From NCBI GenBank assembly GCA_000151295.1, contig GG745374.1:49779-104248 (forward strand): 54,470 bases of DNA. Reading direction: 5' to 3'. Shown one piece after another: positions 1-12,601 of the stretch. Origin of the DNA: Allomyces macrogynus ATCC 38327. Taxonomy: Eukaryota > Blastocladiomycota > Blastocladiomycetes > Blastocladiales > Blastocladiaceae. Position 1 is the stretch's first letter. Every line of letters starts with the position of its first letter. The position numbers were made by a program, and so were the translations under genes. Under the pieces are notes generated by a model that was not told the DNA's origin, made no database searches, and was given only the letters and a program-made list of their open reading frames with translations.

Positions 1-429
1 GCACGGAGCCGGGGTGGAAATGGAATGGCTGCGAACCAAGCCGGTGCTGCGAGACGGTGCGAGGCAGACGCACGAAGGAAATGTGCAGAAGCTGTCAAGG
101 CTGTCACCGAGGCGTGCCTTCGGCGTGGCGATCAGACGACTACCGCCGTCCTTGTGCTGCTCGACCATCGGCCACGGTCCCGACGAGCACGACGACGACG
201 ACCAACGCGCGCCGCGCGACTCGACAACGAACCGCACACGAAGCACCGCGCGCCCAACAGCGCCCGCTGCTGATCGTCCGCTTCCGGCAGCCGGCCCACG
301 CGCCACCCGCACCGACCGACGCGACCACGATCGAGCGACCGGCCCCTGCTCTCGCGCCGACCGCAGCGGCCTCCGCCGCTCCTGGGCACCGCCGACCACG
401 GAAACCCACCGCGCACGGTCGCCACCACC
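1..429 (+). other. 5' leader / upstream region of the first gene
   Basis: No supported coding sequence. The stretch is CG- and CA-rich and runs into a good Kozak context (gccaccaccATG) at 430. Overlapping open frames here are in several registers, as expected by chance at this GC content. The left edge of the window cuts whatever lies upstream. Confidence 0.5.
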
Positions 430-3400
430 ATGTTGCTCGCTCGCGACCCCACGGTGAACCGGCTCCGCTCCAAGGACGACGTCCACGCCTTTCTCGCCAC
501 GCCACAGGGTGCGTCGCTGCCCGGCCGCCGCGTCGCCGTTAGGGCCCTGCTCCTGCTTCACGAGTTTGATGAGGTCCATGTGTTGCTCGACCAATTACGG
601 CACGATCTGCCACACGATCAAGAGGTCAGAGCTCTCACGGGCAAGGCTCTCGAGGGGCAAGGTCGCTTTGATGAAGCACTTCAGGCCTACGCTGGGTAAA
701 TTTGCGTCCATCGACGTCGCCGTACCGGGCGTGCTGTTCGCTGATCACAAGTTCCTTTTTCACTTCGTCATGACAGTCTCCCCAACAAGCGCCAGCTGGT
801 CCTCGAGTGCCAGCGCGCACGCATCCTCGCCGCTGACGAGCAGGGACGGGCCGTTGACGACACTTTGCTGATCGCGGCGCTCGATGACCCCGTTGCGCTC
901 AGCGACTTGATCACGCACTCGGCGCCGCTCCTCGCCGACCTCGCGCCGTCCGATGCGCTCGTCGAGGCCATTGCTGCGCGACTCGTCCGCCCGCCGGGCG
1001 TCTTTCGCACCGCTGCCGACGCCTTCCAGGCCACGAAAACCATTGTGCACTTTGTCTTTGCCCTCGATCGCCTGCCACCGGCGCAATTGGACACGGTGCT
1101 GCACGCCGCGGTGCGAGGTTGCCGCCATTCGCTCGCGCTCTTGTGCATGCTCGACTCGTTCTGCCACCAGGACCCGCACGTGCCGGCCCTCACCAAGCTC
1201 TACGTCGCCGACCACCACCTGACGTTCGGCGCCGGCCACCTCGACCACTGGAGCGGAGACCACCAGCTCACCACGGCCTTGGCCCGCTTCCACGATCTGC
1301 GCGACCGCTCCAACGTGTCCATGGCGCACCCCTGCAGCATGCACGCCAACGCGGCCGATGCCCTGCACGACCAATTTGCCGCTGGAGCCGTCGCGGCCAA
1401 TTCGCCCGACGCCGTCTACAACCGCTACCTTCGGCTCGTCACGTTTGTCTTGGGCCTGCTCAAGAACGAAAACGGTGCCGACGCTGCCGATCCCGACTGC
1501 AATGACACCATTCTCCTGTCGGCCCTGCTACGACACTTGACCATTCATTTGTTTGGCTCGCTGCTGCTCTCACCCGACCTCACCTTCATCGTCCAGTCGG
1601 TGCCGCCAATTGCACTGCACACGGCGTGGCCGCTCGAGTTGCCGGGCGTCATCATGGAAATGCGCGGCGTCATGAACGTCTCGTCGATTCTCAGCGTCCG
1701 CGAGCGCGACGACCAGCTAATTCTCGCCCAGCTGACGCAGGACCTCGACTGGGCCGTGGCCGTGTTCCAGCATTGGCTCACGGACCCGCGCATCTTGACC
1801 TGGCTTGCCGGCGCGGCGGCTGTCTCGCCCAAGGTGGCTCGCTCGATGCTGCCCGATGCGCCCGACCAACCTGAACCGTGTATCACGGACCTCTACTCGT
1901 ACCTACTTATCGTCCTCTTGCACCGCAATGCCGACGTGACGAGCCATGCCAACGATGACGACCCGCCGCGGGCGCACTATACGCGCCGCTGGGCATGCTC
2001 GTCGGCCCAGCGCGAGTTTTGGACTCACTTGCTCGTGGCCAACACGGCAGCGCCTGAGTTTGGTCGCCGGCTCAGAGAAGTGCGCGGCCTTACCACGAGC
2101 ACGTCCGTCTACCACCACCTGCTCGCACGCGCCGTGGCCGACATCTATGCTGACTTGGCGGCGCGGTTTGATTGGACCGACGTGGCGGTCAAGTTGCGCG
2201 CACACTACTTGTGGTGCAGTCGCGTCGCGCTGGACCCGCATCTCGCCGCCGCCACGACCGACAATGCCGCGTCGCCGCTCTTTGTCGCGCCGGAAGGGTT
2301 TGTCGCTGCCGCACTCGAGCGGTTCCACAAGGCCGATGCAGTTGTCGACGACAGTGCTCTGACGGCCGTGCCACCCGCCATTTCGGCCCAAGCTCAGTCA
2401 CTGTCGTCGCGCCCCGCGTCACCGGCCCGCGCGCGAGCCATCGAGTCCGACCATGGGTACTCGAGGTCCTCGTCGCCGTCGCCCGTATCGAGCCCGCGTG
2501 CACCTGTGCCCAAAGTCGATGTGACCGTGCTCGCGGATGCTCGACTGCAACGACGGCTCCAGGCGCTCGCGGCCTTGCAGCGCCGCATGTCGGACTCGAG
2601 CGGCAGTGACTCCGACTCGGCCGCGTCGGTCACCGAGGCGCATGCGATTGTGCTGCCCGGAATCCCGGATGTACTGCGCAAGTTTGCCTCGGCTCCGCCC
2701 GCCGTGGAACCGCCGGTAACGCCGGTCGTGGGCGATGCGTCGGCCAAACCTGCTGACCGCGATGTGGACGGCGAAACCAAGCATTCGGATTCGTCCAACG
2801 TCTCGGACGACGATGCCATGGACGTCGACAGCGACCGTTACTCGGCGTCCAGGTCCGACCAGCGTGTCGCAGAATCGGCGTTGAGTGACGAGTCGGGCGT
2901 GGAATCCGATGTCGAGTCGGGCGGCGCTGATTCGGACGTGTCCGACCCCATGTCGGGCATTGAAATGGACGGGAACGCGAGCGACGAGTCGTCGATTGCG
3001 CCGGGATCTGATTCAGAACAATGGGAACCTGAGCCCGAGCATTATGTGGCCACAGCTCTGACGGCGCTCGTGCAGCAGAAGCAGCAGCAGCAGCAGCAGC
3101 AGCAGCATCGTCCCGTACCCGAGCATGTCGCCGACGTGCCGGAGCATATCCTTTCGGTCCCGACCGCCTCACCGGCGTTCTCGTTCGCGCCCTATACCAT
3201 GCCCACGAGCCCACCAAATGCGGCCACGTCGGCACCGCTCGCCGCGACTGTGTTCAACTTGGCCGGCGGCGCCGCGGCCCTATTCCCGAAATCTACGCCC
3301 GCGATTCAGTCGCCCGTTCCCAGTCCGATGCTCCCAACGTCGACGGCCCCGGCTCCAACGACGCTTTTGACGGGAAGCTTTTTCGGTGGTGCCGCGCTCG

Positions 3401-6400
3401 CACCGTCGGTCCTGTCGCCGTTCTCGCTTTCGGGTTCAGCTTCGGGCTCTCCTCTCGGCCGCCCCACGGTCGCGCAGCCGCCACTCTACTCGCCCGCCAG
3501 TGCCGCTGGATCAGTGGACCCAGTGCCGTTTATGTCGCAGCCCGCTTTCCGGAGCGCACCGTTTTCGTTTGGGTCGCCCTCGAGGGCCGCACCGGACGTG
3601 AAGTCGTCGACCATTCGGTCGATTATGTCCGTGGAGGAGGCGAAGTCGCCGCTGCTCGAACCCGCTGTGGATGCCGAAGCTCCCAGTCGGCGCGTTTCCG
3701 CAGCCGATGCGTTGGCGAGTCCCTTTGGTCAACCACTGGTCGCGGCCACGTCTGGGTTTGATAGTTCGGTGCCGTCGTCGCCGACGGAACCGACTGGGCC
3801 CATTACTCCTACGCGTGTTGCCATCGAGTCAGCATCTCGATCGCCGAGCCCCCCACCGGCGCCTGCGTCTGCGTTTGCGGCTGCGCCCGAAATGGTACCG
3901 TATGCGCTGATGTTCTTTTATTGCGAGCGTCCACTCAATTTTGACAACACCCATCCAGGGCGTGTTCTCGTTTGCGTCGATTATGTCGGGCCGGTCGCGC
4001 ACTGACGACGACCACCCGTCGCAGTTACTTAACACATCGACGGGCTCACTTCATGTCCCGACTACGGCGCCGTTTGAGCGCCGGATTGCACCTGTGGCCG
4101 CCGACTACTCCAAGAACACGACGCCCGCATTCTCGCCGCGCTCGAGTATCGTGATCCCCGACGACTGGGCCAACATGATCAAGCCGAGCTCGCCGCCTAT
4201 GCCGGCACCGACGCCGTCCAAAAAGGCGAGCCCCATGATGCTCACAGAGCCCATGATCCCCGTCCCGTTCTCGCTGGCGCGCCGGCACGACGATGACGTG
4301 CCGCTCAGCCCCGAGCTTGGCTCGCACGAGACGAGCTTGGACTTGACGGAGAGCACAGCCACTTCGTCGCACTGCGACGAGCCCGAGTCGTCCCTGGCAC
4401 ACGACATGCCCGTGTTTGACGCCGAGGATATCGTCCCGCACCCGGCGCCGGTCCCGCACGACGTGATCCCGGTCAGCGTGCCAGCGTCGCCCGAGTTTGC
4501 GCCCGTGAGTCTTGACACGCCGCCGACGTTGCCCTCTAACCCGGCATCGCGCGAGCCCGTCGAGCCGCTGCCGCCCGCGGACCTTGTCGCTGCTGCTCGA
4601 CCCGGGTCACCCGAGCACGACCTGGACCTGGCGGGGCCAGCCAACAAGAGCATGTTCATAAACTCTGTGCAGATCGAGTCGATTGGCGACTTGAGCGGCA
4701 TCGAGCAGGACGCGTCGCTTGACTATAACAAAACGCTGCTCGACATGGACCAGGTGCTGAACGTGCGTGAGGAGGAGATTGTCGGCGACTTGTCGAACAC
4801 GAGCTTGCAGATTGACGACGTGCCCGGGGACGTGCCAGAACCGCGGCCCGTGTCGCCGCCGTTGGCCGAGGACGATGCGTCCACGTCGTCGAGCATGATG
4901 GTCGTCCCGGCCGAGGGGCTCCCGCTGGAACCTGCGAGTCTGGGCGAGAACGACGACGTGTCCGCCGATGACGAGGACCAGACCAGCAACGCCGACTCGT
5001 CCGTCTCGGTGGCCAGGTCCGAGCCGCCGTTCGCGCACGATTTGCCGCCCATCTCCGCCCCCGATACCGAGGGCCCCGGCCACGTCTCGTTTGATGCGGC
5101 CGTCTCACCCATTACCGCAGCCGCGCCGCTCGCCGCTGATATTTCCATGCCCTTGGACGTGCCACCGCTGGCGCTTGCCGACGACCGCGGCCATTCCGAC
5201 GAGAGCACCGGCCCAAAGTCGAGCAGCTTGCTGCCCGAGGGGCACCCGGCCGACCTTGCGTTCTCGGAGTCGGAGGCGGACGAGTCAGACCCGCACGTGG
5301 CGGTCGTGGAAGACTTGCTGCGTCTCGAGGACGAGGAAGTTGGCCGTGTTCACGACGATGAGGTCGACGAGGAAGAGGACGACGATGAGGATCCGCCGGC
5401 GTCGCGCGCGCGTCATCCAACCGCCGTGCTCAATATCGAGGCTGCCGAAAGTGCCCTTGACGAGGAGGCGCAGGCCGCGCACGGTGAGGAGCCGATTCTC
5501 ACGCACGACGAAAATCCGATTGCTGCTCACGACGAGGATGCAACCGCGGCCAACATCGAGCTGGAGGCCGAGGACTCTAAGCCGGAAATTGAAGGCGAGG
5601 TCGCGAGCGAGTCGGGCGAGGCGGAACTCGAGCCGGAGTTGCAGGTCGAACCAGCGCTGCTATCCGATACCGCCCACGATCCCTCGACCACTGGCGCCGG
5701 CGACTCGAACGAGACCGAAGCAGTTACAGAGCCAGCGCCATCGGACTCGGAGAGCGATGAGGACTGGAGCGGCGAGTCGCCGCGGCCCATGGTGGGCTCG
5801 TATGTCATGGTCACGGAGTCCAAGTCGCGGTCGCGGTCGCCCGACGCCCGCTATGGAACCAACAACAAGGCGCCCACGTCGTCGGTCGTGCTCCCGTCAA
5901 CCACGGACACGTCGCCCAAGAAGCCAAGCCGCCCGCAGTCGCACTCTCCCAAGAAAAAGAAGCAGTCTTCGTTTGTGCCCGACTTCTTCTATTCGCGGCG
6001 CAACCTGTCCTTGAGCAAGGGCAGCCGGTCGTCGCTGTCGCCGACCAAGTCGCCCACACGCGTCCCGTCGCCGTCCAAGTCGCCGCGTCAGCAGCCTGCT
6101 ACCGGTAGCGAAGACGACCAGAGCCTCCTCTTACCGATTACCGAGGACGCTATCGATGACCTCGCCGACGTGGGCCCGCCTGCGTGGGCGCCCGACGTTT
6201 TTGGCTCGGAAGCGTCTGAGAGTCTAATTGTCGACCAGAAGCCGCCAAGTGAGCCGGAACCCGCAGGTCTTGATGCCGACAATGCCTTTCTCGGCGCCGA
6301 TCAAGCTGACGACGAGGATGTGGGTCACGCGCACGACAACGACGTGGAGGCGCCCCCGTCGCTGATCGACTCGATCCCGGCGCCGTGGACCTCCGTTCTG

Positions 6401-7732
6401 CACACTCCCGTCATGGGCGGGTTTATGCACGGACCGCTCACGCCAATGCACCCTGCCTCGCCCTTGTTCCCGCGGCCACAGTCTCCCCAAGCCTCCAGTT
6501 GCGCGTCGTCCGTCGATCCCGACTCTCCGTGCCCGCTCCCGCGTGGCCGCACGCGTACACGTCGCTCGCGCTCGCGCTCGCGCTCGCGCTCGACTGGGTG
6601 GAACGCGTCGACGACGCCGATCGATCTCGACGAGAACCCGTTCCTCGACGAGTCGTCGCTCGCGGCGTTTGGAGAGACCCCGAGCGACGGCGACAATTTG
6701 CTCGACCAGCAGCCGCCCGAGTGGCTCGTTGACGCGGACGAGCCGGCGATCACGGACAGCGAGGGAGCCGAGGTCGGTGATGCGAGTGGGGTCGTGGGGG
6801 TTGAGGACGAGCCGACGCTCGATTTCGCTGACGAGCTGTACTTGGAGTCTGGCGAGGATGCGGGGGATGGTGTTGATGCGGTCGAAGGGGTCGTGGACGA
6901 CCTTGTCGAGCCCGCTGCCAACGAGCTCGAACTGAGGTCGAGCGGTAACGTTGCGTCGTCTGCGCCTTCAGAGGACATTCACGACGAGGACGTTCCCGCA
7001 CCTGGTTTCGCCGGCGCCTACGACAAGGAGGATCAAGGAAACGACGGCTGCTCGGGTGATGCCAGGGACGGCGGTCATTTCGCATCCAACGCGGCCGACC
7101 AAGACGAGGAAGTGCAGCAGCAAGACAACGGCCCCGACGAGGACCTGCCAAAACTTGCGACCGACGCAGCAGACGCTGAACCCACTGAATTGCCCGCCGA
7201 ATCCGAAGTGCTTGCCGCGGTCGAGTTGGAAGACGAAGGGCTCGACGAGCCGGTCACGTCGATGGGCCAGGATGATTCGACGTCGTCGGGCCAAGATGAC
7301 CCGACCACGACGACGGGCCTGACGCTGACCGACGAGGAAGGGTCTAGTGGGAGCGAGGACGAGGACGACGATACCTCGTCGTCCGACCGCGACGACGGCG
7401 GCTCGGATTCCGAATCCGACCACTACCCCAACCATGCCGCAGCGACGTCCCAGCACCACGACGCGGACCTGGCCCTGCCTCGTCTCCGCGGTTCGTTGCC
7501 GTCACGGTCCGGGTCTCCATACAACCTGGACGCGGTCGACGCAAAGTACCTAACCGAATCCATGTTTCCGGGCTCGGCACCAAGCTCGCCGCTTGTGGGC
7601 CAAGGAAGCAGCTCTCGGTCTATGCCGTCGACGCCATCCAAGAACAAGAGCAAGTCCAAGAAGAGCAAGAAGAGCTCGGGGAGCCGCAGCCATGGCCGGA
7701 GCGGCCGTGGGCGTGGCGGGAAGCGACGTTGA
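430..7732 (+). CDS. Very large (about 2385 aa) protein with helical N-terminus and long acidic, Ser-rich disordered region; function unknown
   Basis: Three exons fit: 430-695, 777-3894 and 3959-7732, with introns of 81 and 64 bp that keep frame. The start has a strong Kozak context. Residues 1 to about 600 look helical and Leu/Ala-rich, with a TPR-like pair near residues 40-90 (QGRFDEALQAY). From about residue 640 the protein is low complexity: Ser/Asp/Glu-rich, a short polyQ (3072-3106), then scattered phenylalanine motifs such as FSFGSP, SFFGGA and SPFGQP. Exon 3 is very acidic, with SP-rich basic patches, an RS repeat (6563-6592) and a Lys/Arg/Gly tail (GRSGRGRGGKRR). I do not recognise the family. 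A helical head, sparse FG-like motifs and a basic tail would fit a nuclear pore or chromatin protein such as ELYS, but I see no diagnostic motif. Confidence 0.75.
3072..3106 (+). repeat. CAG trinucleotide repeat (polyQ)
   Basis: Near-perfect CAG repeat inside exon 2 of the large gene, interrupted once by AAG and ending in CAT. It encodes a glutamine run of about eight after QQK and is a likely length-variable microsatellite. Confidence 0.9.
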
Positions 7733-7998
7733 TGCGTGTTTATTTTTCCATGCCCCCAGACGGTGCCGGAAATTGTATTCTTATTTGGTTCGCGATTTTT
7801 CAAGGAGAACACGGCAAGGCAAATGGCCTCAAGGAAATGCGTTTTCAAGTCGTGCGCTTCGTTCGGCTTGAGGGCGTTTGGAACGGATGCCTCTCTGTCC
7901 TCAGTTGCGGCCAATACCATCAGAAGTGCGCAACGGATCCTGAGCAGACGATCAAAACTAGTTTTCTAATTGTACACCATCAGCAAAACGCCCAATCC

Positions 7999-9945
7999 CT
8001 ACTTGACCTCGTTGGTCGTGACGCTCCCGGCATTGATGGTCACGACAAGACTCATTTCATGGAGATCCGGACGCCCAGGCGGTGACGACCGCATCCCCGT
8101 GGATGCTGACCGAGCCCCAAGCCCACCCGGGCTCAGGCCACCACCGATCCCGAGCCCCGCGAGCGAGGGCGAGCTGCTGCCCCCCACGCGGTTCGACCCG
8201 ATCCGGCGCACGCTCAGCGGACTCGCCGCCGGCGACTCCTCACCCCCACCCGACCCACCGACGGCGCGCGAGAATGCGTAATTCACAACGAGCTGGAACT
8301 CGACGGGCGACCCGAACCCACCGCGCGGCGTGACGTGCACTTCGACGACGACCGAGTTGCCCTTGACCTGCACGACGCCGTGCAGCGTCGGGTTCGCGAA
8401 CGCCAGCTCCTCGTCCTCGGACCCGCCGACGAGCAAGGAGTTATCGTACTCTTGCATGGCGTTGTAGGCCGGGACCGAGAATTGCGGCACGACCAGGTGC
8501 ACCGAGGCCGTGAGCGAGTCGAGCGCGATAAGCGACACTTGCAGGTCCTCTTCGAGCGGGTTGGTGAAGCGCAAGAGGAGCGTGGCCGGGTAGCCCGTGC
8601 GGATCATGGGGAGGGGGTGCGCGAGGGTGATGTTGGGGAGGTGTGCGAGGGCGACGTGCTTGATTTTGAATTGCGTGGCCTGCGCCTTGGGCTCGGGCTT
8701 GATGAGCTGCTTGTTGCACTTGCCGCACCGCTTGGCGAGTTTCGCGCGGAGGTGCGTGCGCAGGGGGAGGAGACGCTCGAGGACGCTACAAGGGCAGGGA
8801 AGTGATTGGTTGGGCCGGATGCGTATCGACAAGGAATTGCGTACTCGCAAAGCGGTTGGTTGAGCCGTTGTTGCAGCGTCGGGACTGGGTTGAGTGCAAA
8901 GGCGACAATCAGTTTCAAGCCGCAAAGTGCCGTAAATGGAGTCCAAGCAAAACGCACTCTCTTCGACAAACTGCAAATGGCGCATCTTTTCGACGCGTCG
9001 GTCGTCGCGACTGTCATTGTAAGGCCTTTGCGGCGTATACGGCTCGGCATCGCTCCCTTGCTTTCCGCCGACCCCACCATGCGCGCCCGTGCCAGGCCCG
9101 ACACCACCGGGCCCCTTGCCGAGTAACGGCGACCCACGCACGTCGGCCACGGCCTTCATGGCGCGCGACGGCAACTGGGCCAAATGGCGCTGAATCGAGT
9201 TGTAGGATGGCGAGAGGAGCGACAAGTGCGGCGACGAGATGCGGGACGTGGACGTGGGCGCGCGCGCACGTGCCTGAAGGAGGCCCTCGTAGTGCGTTTT
9301 CAAGGCAGCGAATTCGCGCGCGTAGCTGGATCCTTCCTCGCGCTTGAGCAGGACGCCGCCGAGACCCGTGGCGCGTTCAAAGACGATACCCGTGTCGCGC
9401 GAGTCCCACCGGCACAGACCACACTGCAGAAAGTGGCGCACGGGGGGAGCAGCCGGTGCACCGCCGAGCGACGCCGACGACATGCTGGGCGACGTTGGGC
9501 CCGGGGAGCCGGCGCGGCCAGCGAGACCTGGCGATGCGGACCGGCCAGCGAGCCCGGCGAGCCCAGGCGACGAAAAGGCCATGGCGCCCGTGCCCGGGAT
9601 CGGCGTGCGGACCGAGGGTGGCGACCCGGGGGTGCCTGCGCGCGACATCTGCGGCGACACCGGCGATTCGGTGCCGGGCGGTGCGGGTTCGGCCATGACA
9701 GAGAGCGAGCTGCGGCAGACAGGGCATTCGAAGCAGTTGCGCGCGCAGCGGTTGCGCTCGTTCTTGACCGACGACGAGGGCACCTCGAACAGGCACAGCG
9801 GGCAGTAGTAGCACGCCGTCTCGTGCGTGACGCAGCGCGCACAGCGTGTGGCGACGCAGTCGCGGCAGAAGAGCAGCGAGGTGATGGGCGCGACGGTCTG
9901 CGAGCAGCTGCACGCGTAGGCGACCGAGGGCGGGGCAAAGTCCAT
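7999..9945 (-). CDS. DCTN4: Dynactin subunit 4 (p62), pointed-end complex
   Basis: p62 sits at the pointed end of dynactin and helps dynein take up cargo. The N-terminus has the family's cysteine pattern: CSC near residue 12, then FCRDCV, RCARCVTHE, YYCPLC and NRCARNCFECPVC. A WDSRDTG motif follows, then KRCGKCNKQLIKPEP and the C-terminal sandwich region (TNPLEEDLQVSL). The frame is open from 9945 to 7999. Two GT-AG introns are nevertheless likely, at 8957-8885 (73 bp) and 8844-8786 (59 bp). Together they are 132 bp, so removing both keeps frame. Splicing gives a helical stretch (IPTLQQRLNQPLCDVLERLL) leading into LPLRTHLRAKL, which fits p62 far better than the unspliced reading. The spliced product is about 604 aa. 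A Gly/Pro/Ser linker after the zinc region is longer than usual. The gene is convergent with the large upstream gene. Confidence 0.93.
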   Translation of the reverse strand: MDFAPPSVAYACSCSQTVAPITSLLFCRDCVATRCARCVTHETACYYCPLCLFEVPSSSVKNERNRCARNCFECPVCRSSLSVMAEPAPPGTESPVSPQMSRAGTPGSPPSVRTPIPGTGAMAFSSPGLAGLAGRSASPGLAGRAGSPGPTSPSMSSASLGGAPAAPPVRHFLQCGLCRWDSRDTGIVFERATGLGGVLLKREEGSSYAREFAALKTHYEGLLQARARAPTSTSRISSPHLSLLSPSYNSIQRHLAQLPSRAMKAVADVRGSPLLGKGPGGVGPGTGAHGGVGGKQGSDAEPYTPQRPYNDSRDDRRVEKMRHLQFVEESAFCLDSIYGTLRLETDCRLCTQPSPDAATTAQPTALRVRNSLSIRIRPNQSLPCPCSVLERLLPLRTHLRAKLAKRCGKCNKQLIKPEPKAQATQFKIKHVALAHLPNITLAHPLPMIRTGYPATLLLRFTNPLEEDLQVSLIALDSLTASVHLVVPQFSVPAYNAMQEYDNSLLVGGSEDEELAFANPTLHGVVQVKGNSVVVEVHVTPRGGFGSPVEFQLVVNYAFSRAVGGSGGGEESPAASPLSVRRIGSNRVGGSSSPSLAGLGIGGGLSPGGLGARSASTGMRSSPPGRPDLHEMSLVVTINAGSVTTNEVK

Positions 9946-10397
9946 TTTGGCTCGTCGTGCTTGTTTGCCGTGTCGGGATCACGGTGCGTTGGCGGGTGCC
10001 GCTCGACTGCGGGTGCTGGTGGCGGCGTGGACGGTGCAATCTTGTCGCCGACGGGGGTGGTGGAGGGGTCGCGGCAAGCAGCGCGGCCATGGCTGGCCAG
10101 CGGCTCCGTCAACGGCATCGAGGATGGCGCATGGCAACGGCGCGGCAGCATGGCAGCGCATCACATGCACACGCATGATGCTGTCGACACACCGCCACAG
10201 CCGCGTCAGGCTGCCGCATGCGCGGGATGCAAACCCGCCGACCATCCACAACGACGAGCAACCACCAGCAAGACTTGCACCAGGCGCAGTGACCAAGATC
10301 GGCCTCCACACTGTCCACCCTGCAAGAGCACGCCAGCCCGCCCACCTACTGATCGAAATCAAGCTCAACTTCGCCAGCCTTGAAGCGTCCTCCATCA
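9946..10397. promoter_or_regulatory. Divergent intergenic region between DCTN4 and LAS1
   Basis: 452 bp separate two genes pointing away from each other, so both promoters must lie here. I see no clear TATA box. The right half is CA-rich, as in other leaders of this window. Confidence 0.5.
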
Positions 10398-12430
10398 ATG
10401 GCACCCCCCGCGAGCGTCGCTGCGCGCCTCGCTCGTATCATTCCCTGGGTCGACGACAACGAGTGGGACAATGTCCACCAGTGGCTCTACGCCAACGACC
10501 CCAACGACCGTCAGCGTGGCGTCGAACGCGTAGGTGATCGCGCCCCCTCCACTCTCCACTGCGAAACTGCTCGTCTTTACCATGCACAGTTGATAAGGAA
10601 ATCGTTCACTAGGTTCACGCGTGGATGAGCCGCGGGCGCGTGCCGCACTCGGTTCAGGCCACGGCCAACATGGTCGAGATTGCATTGCGTCACAATGCCG
10701 GTGCCCTGACCGAGTCGGAACTGCGAGCCCTCTATTCGCTGGCCGTGATCCGGTGCGTTTGAAGTTTGCTTCTCCCGCGTCCCAACATTCTCCACCCGCT
10801 CACCACGCCGTCGTCGTTGGTTAGGTTCATCAACGGCAGCGTCGACTCGTCGCAGCGCCGCCACTACGCACAATCTGTCTCAACGCTCGCCAACGAACTC
10901 AGCATCCCTCTCTGGCTCGTCGATCTGCGCCACCAGGCCACGCACGACACGCTCCCGGCGCTTGTCGTGCTGATGCAGGCCCGCGAATCCATTCTCATCT
11001 GGCTCCGCGACCACTACTGGCTGCGCCAGCGCAATGTGCTCGCCGACACGCGCAAAGAGCTCCTCGACTTCCTCAAGGCCTTTCGCAAGGCCCGCAAGGA
11101 TGAACTGCGATCGTCGCTCTCGGCCGCGGCCATGCGCCATTGCGACTCTGAGCCTGCGTCGAGTACCGCGGTCGCACGCATCCTCAACGAGACGCTCGCG
11201 GGTGACGCAACGACCGTTGTGCAGGTCCTGATCCCGGCCTTGGTCTCACCCGGTGCCCTGGTCCCGACCCTTGAACGCGCGCGTGCCTCGTTCCCGGGCG
11301 ATCTATCGTCTAAGCAGTTTGAGCTGTGGATGCCGCTGCTCACGGCCGTTCAGACCGCGCATTCGTGCTTTTACGAGGATCTCTTGTTTGCGCTCACCGA
11401 TCGTATCGCGCAGGCCGCTCACGTGCTCGACGGCGACCAGCCATCCGGCGAGAATGGCGACGTTGATGCGTGGACACCATCCTACTTTGCGTCGATCCAC
11501 TCGTGGATCAAGTACTTGCTCAAGATTGTCGAGGTCGACGGGTGGTGGGCCTCGCAGGTCACGACGTCGTTGCCCGCGACGGTCTGGGTCGAGTCGCTCC
11601 TGCTCACGCCGAGTATCTAGTGCGTTGCCCCTTGATCGTCTTCTTGTTGAACCCACCGTATCTAACCATCTCATTATGCCGCCCTCTAGCTCCATGTCGA
11701 TTGTTGAAATCCTCGTCCGCGACCTTTTCGTCCCGGCCGCGTCGATCCGCCCGCTTCTGGACGCCTGGCGCGCCGCCAACCCCCGGCCCACCAAATCGCG
11801 CAAGGTTTGTTCATGCGGAGCGCGATTGTCACTCGCAGATATGACGAAGACCTTGATCCTAACCCATCTTTCTAAACACAGACCCCAACCCCACCTCCGC
11901 TTCCCTCGCCGCAAACCCTGCACCATGATCTGCAAACGCTCGAGCTGCGCCACGCCAAACTGACCGAGTCGCGCAAGCGCCGGCAAGCTGTGGCTCTCGC
12001 ACCACCGGGGAAATCGGTCACGTCAACGATGCCGCGCGCGGGCTGGCGCCGCGCCAACAGCGAATACACGGTGTATCGTCCCGACGGCGTGCCGATTGGG
12101 TTGTTGCCATCCGGCCAGCCGTCGAGTTTGGACTGGATCCCGCCACCTCCGGTGCCGATACTGGATGTGGACCACGGGAGCAATGCGGATGCGGCGTCGC
12201 TGGGTGGGCACAAGTCGCGGGACGAGGAGGGGGGTGATAACCAAGACGCGCCCATGAGGGGCGATGACGACGAGGTGGAGGTCGAGATTGATGTGGAAGG
12301 CCTGGAGGACGATGCTCGGCGATCCGATCGCCGGCTGACCGAGTCGGACAATGAGCTCGTCGATGTGGACGGATTGGACACCAATGGGCCAAAAAATCTG
12401 GATTGGCACAAAGAAATACATGTCCTCTAG
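10398..12430 (+). CDS. LAS1: Pre-rRNA endoribonuclease Las1 (HEPN domain)
   Basis: Las1 cuts pre-rRNA within ITS2, in complex with Grc3, in the nucleolus. Five exons fit: 10398-10529, 10613-10752, 10825-11619, 11690-11804 and 11882-12430, with introns of 70-83 bp, giving about 576 aa. The family core is clear: WMSRGRVPHSVQATA, LYSLAVIRFINGSVDSSQ and PLWLVDLRHQATHDTLPAL. The last holds the HEPN catalytic RHxxTH motif (R126, H127, H131), followed by WLRDHYW. The C-terminus carries the conserved VYRPDGVPIGLLPSGQPSSL segment and then an acidic tail. The third intron restores frame after what otherwise looks like a stop at 11618-11620, and a CTAAC branch-like site lies inside it. Neighbours are unrelated in function. 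Confidence 0.95.
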
Positions 12431-12601
12431 CCTCTACTGCAAAGAAGTGAATGCTGGTCTACCACGAGATATATTACAGGAACCCGTCCTTTTCGGCAGA
12501 GAACCGCACGACCGGAAAAAGGGAAAGAGAGGGACGGGAAAAGCGCGTGCGCAAACACGGGACGGGTTTCGATCAAGGAACACGGGTCATTCGACGACAA
12601 A

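Noticed and set aside
9184..10383. 399-codon plus-strand frame over the DCTN4 5' half
   Set aside because: It is the antisense shadow of the DCTN4 zinc-rich region, whose minus-strand reading matches a known family.
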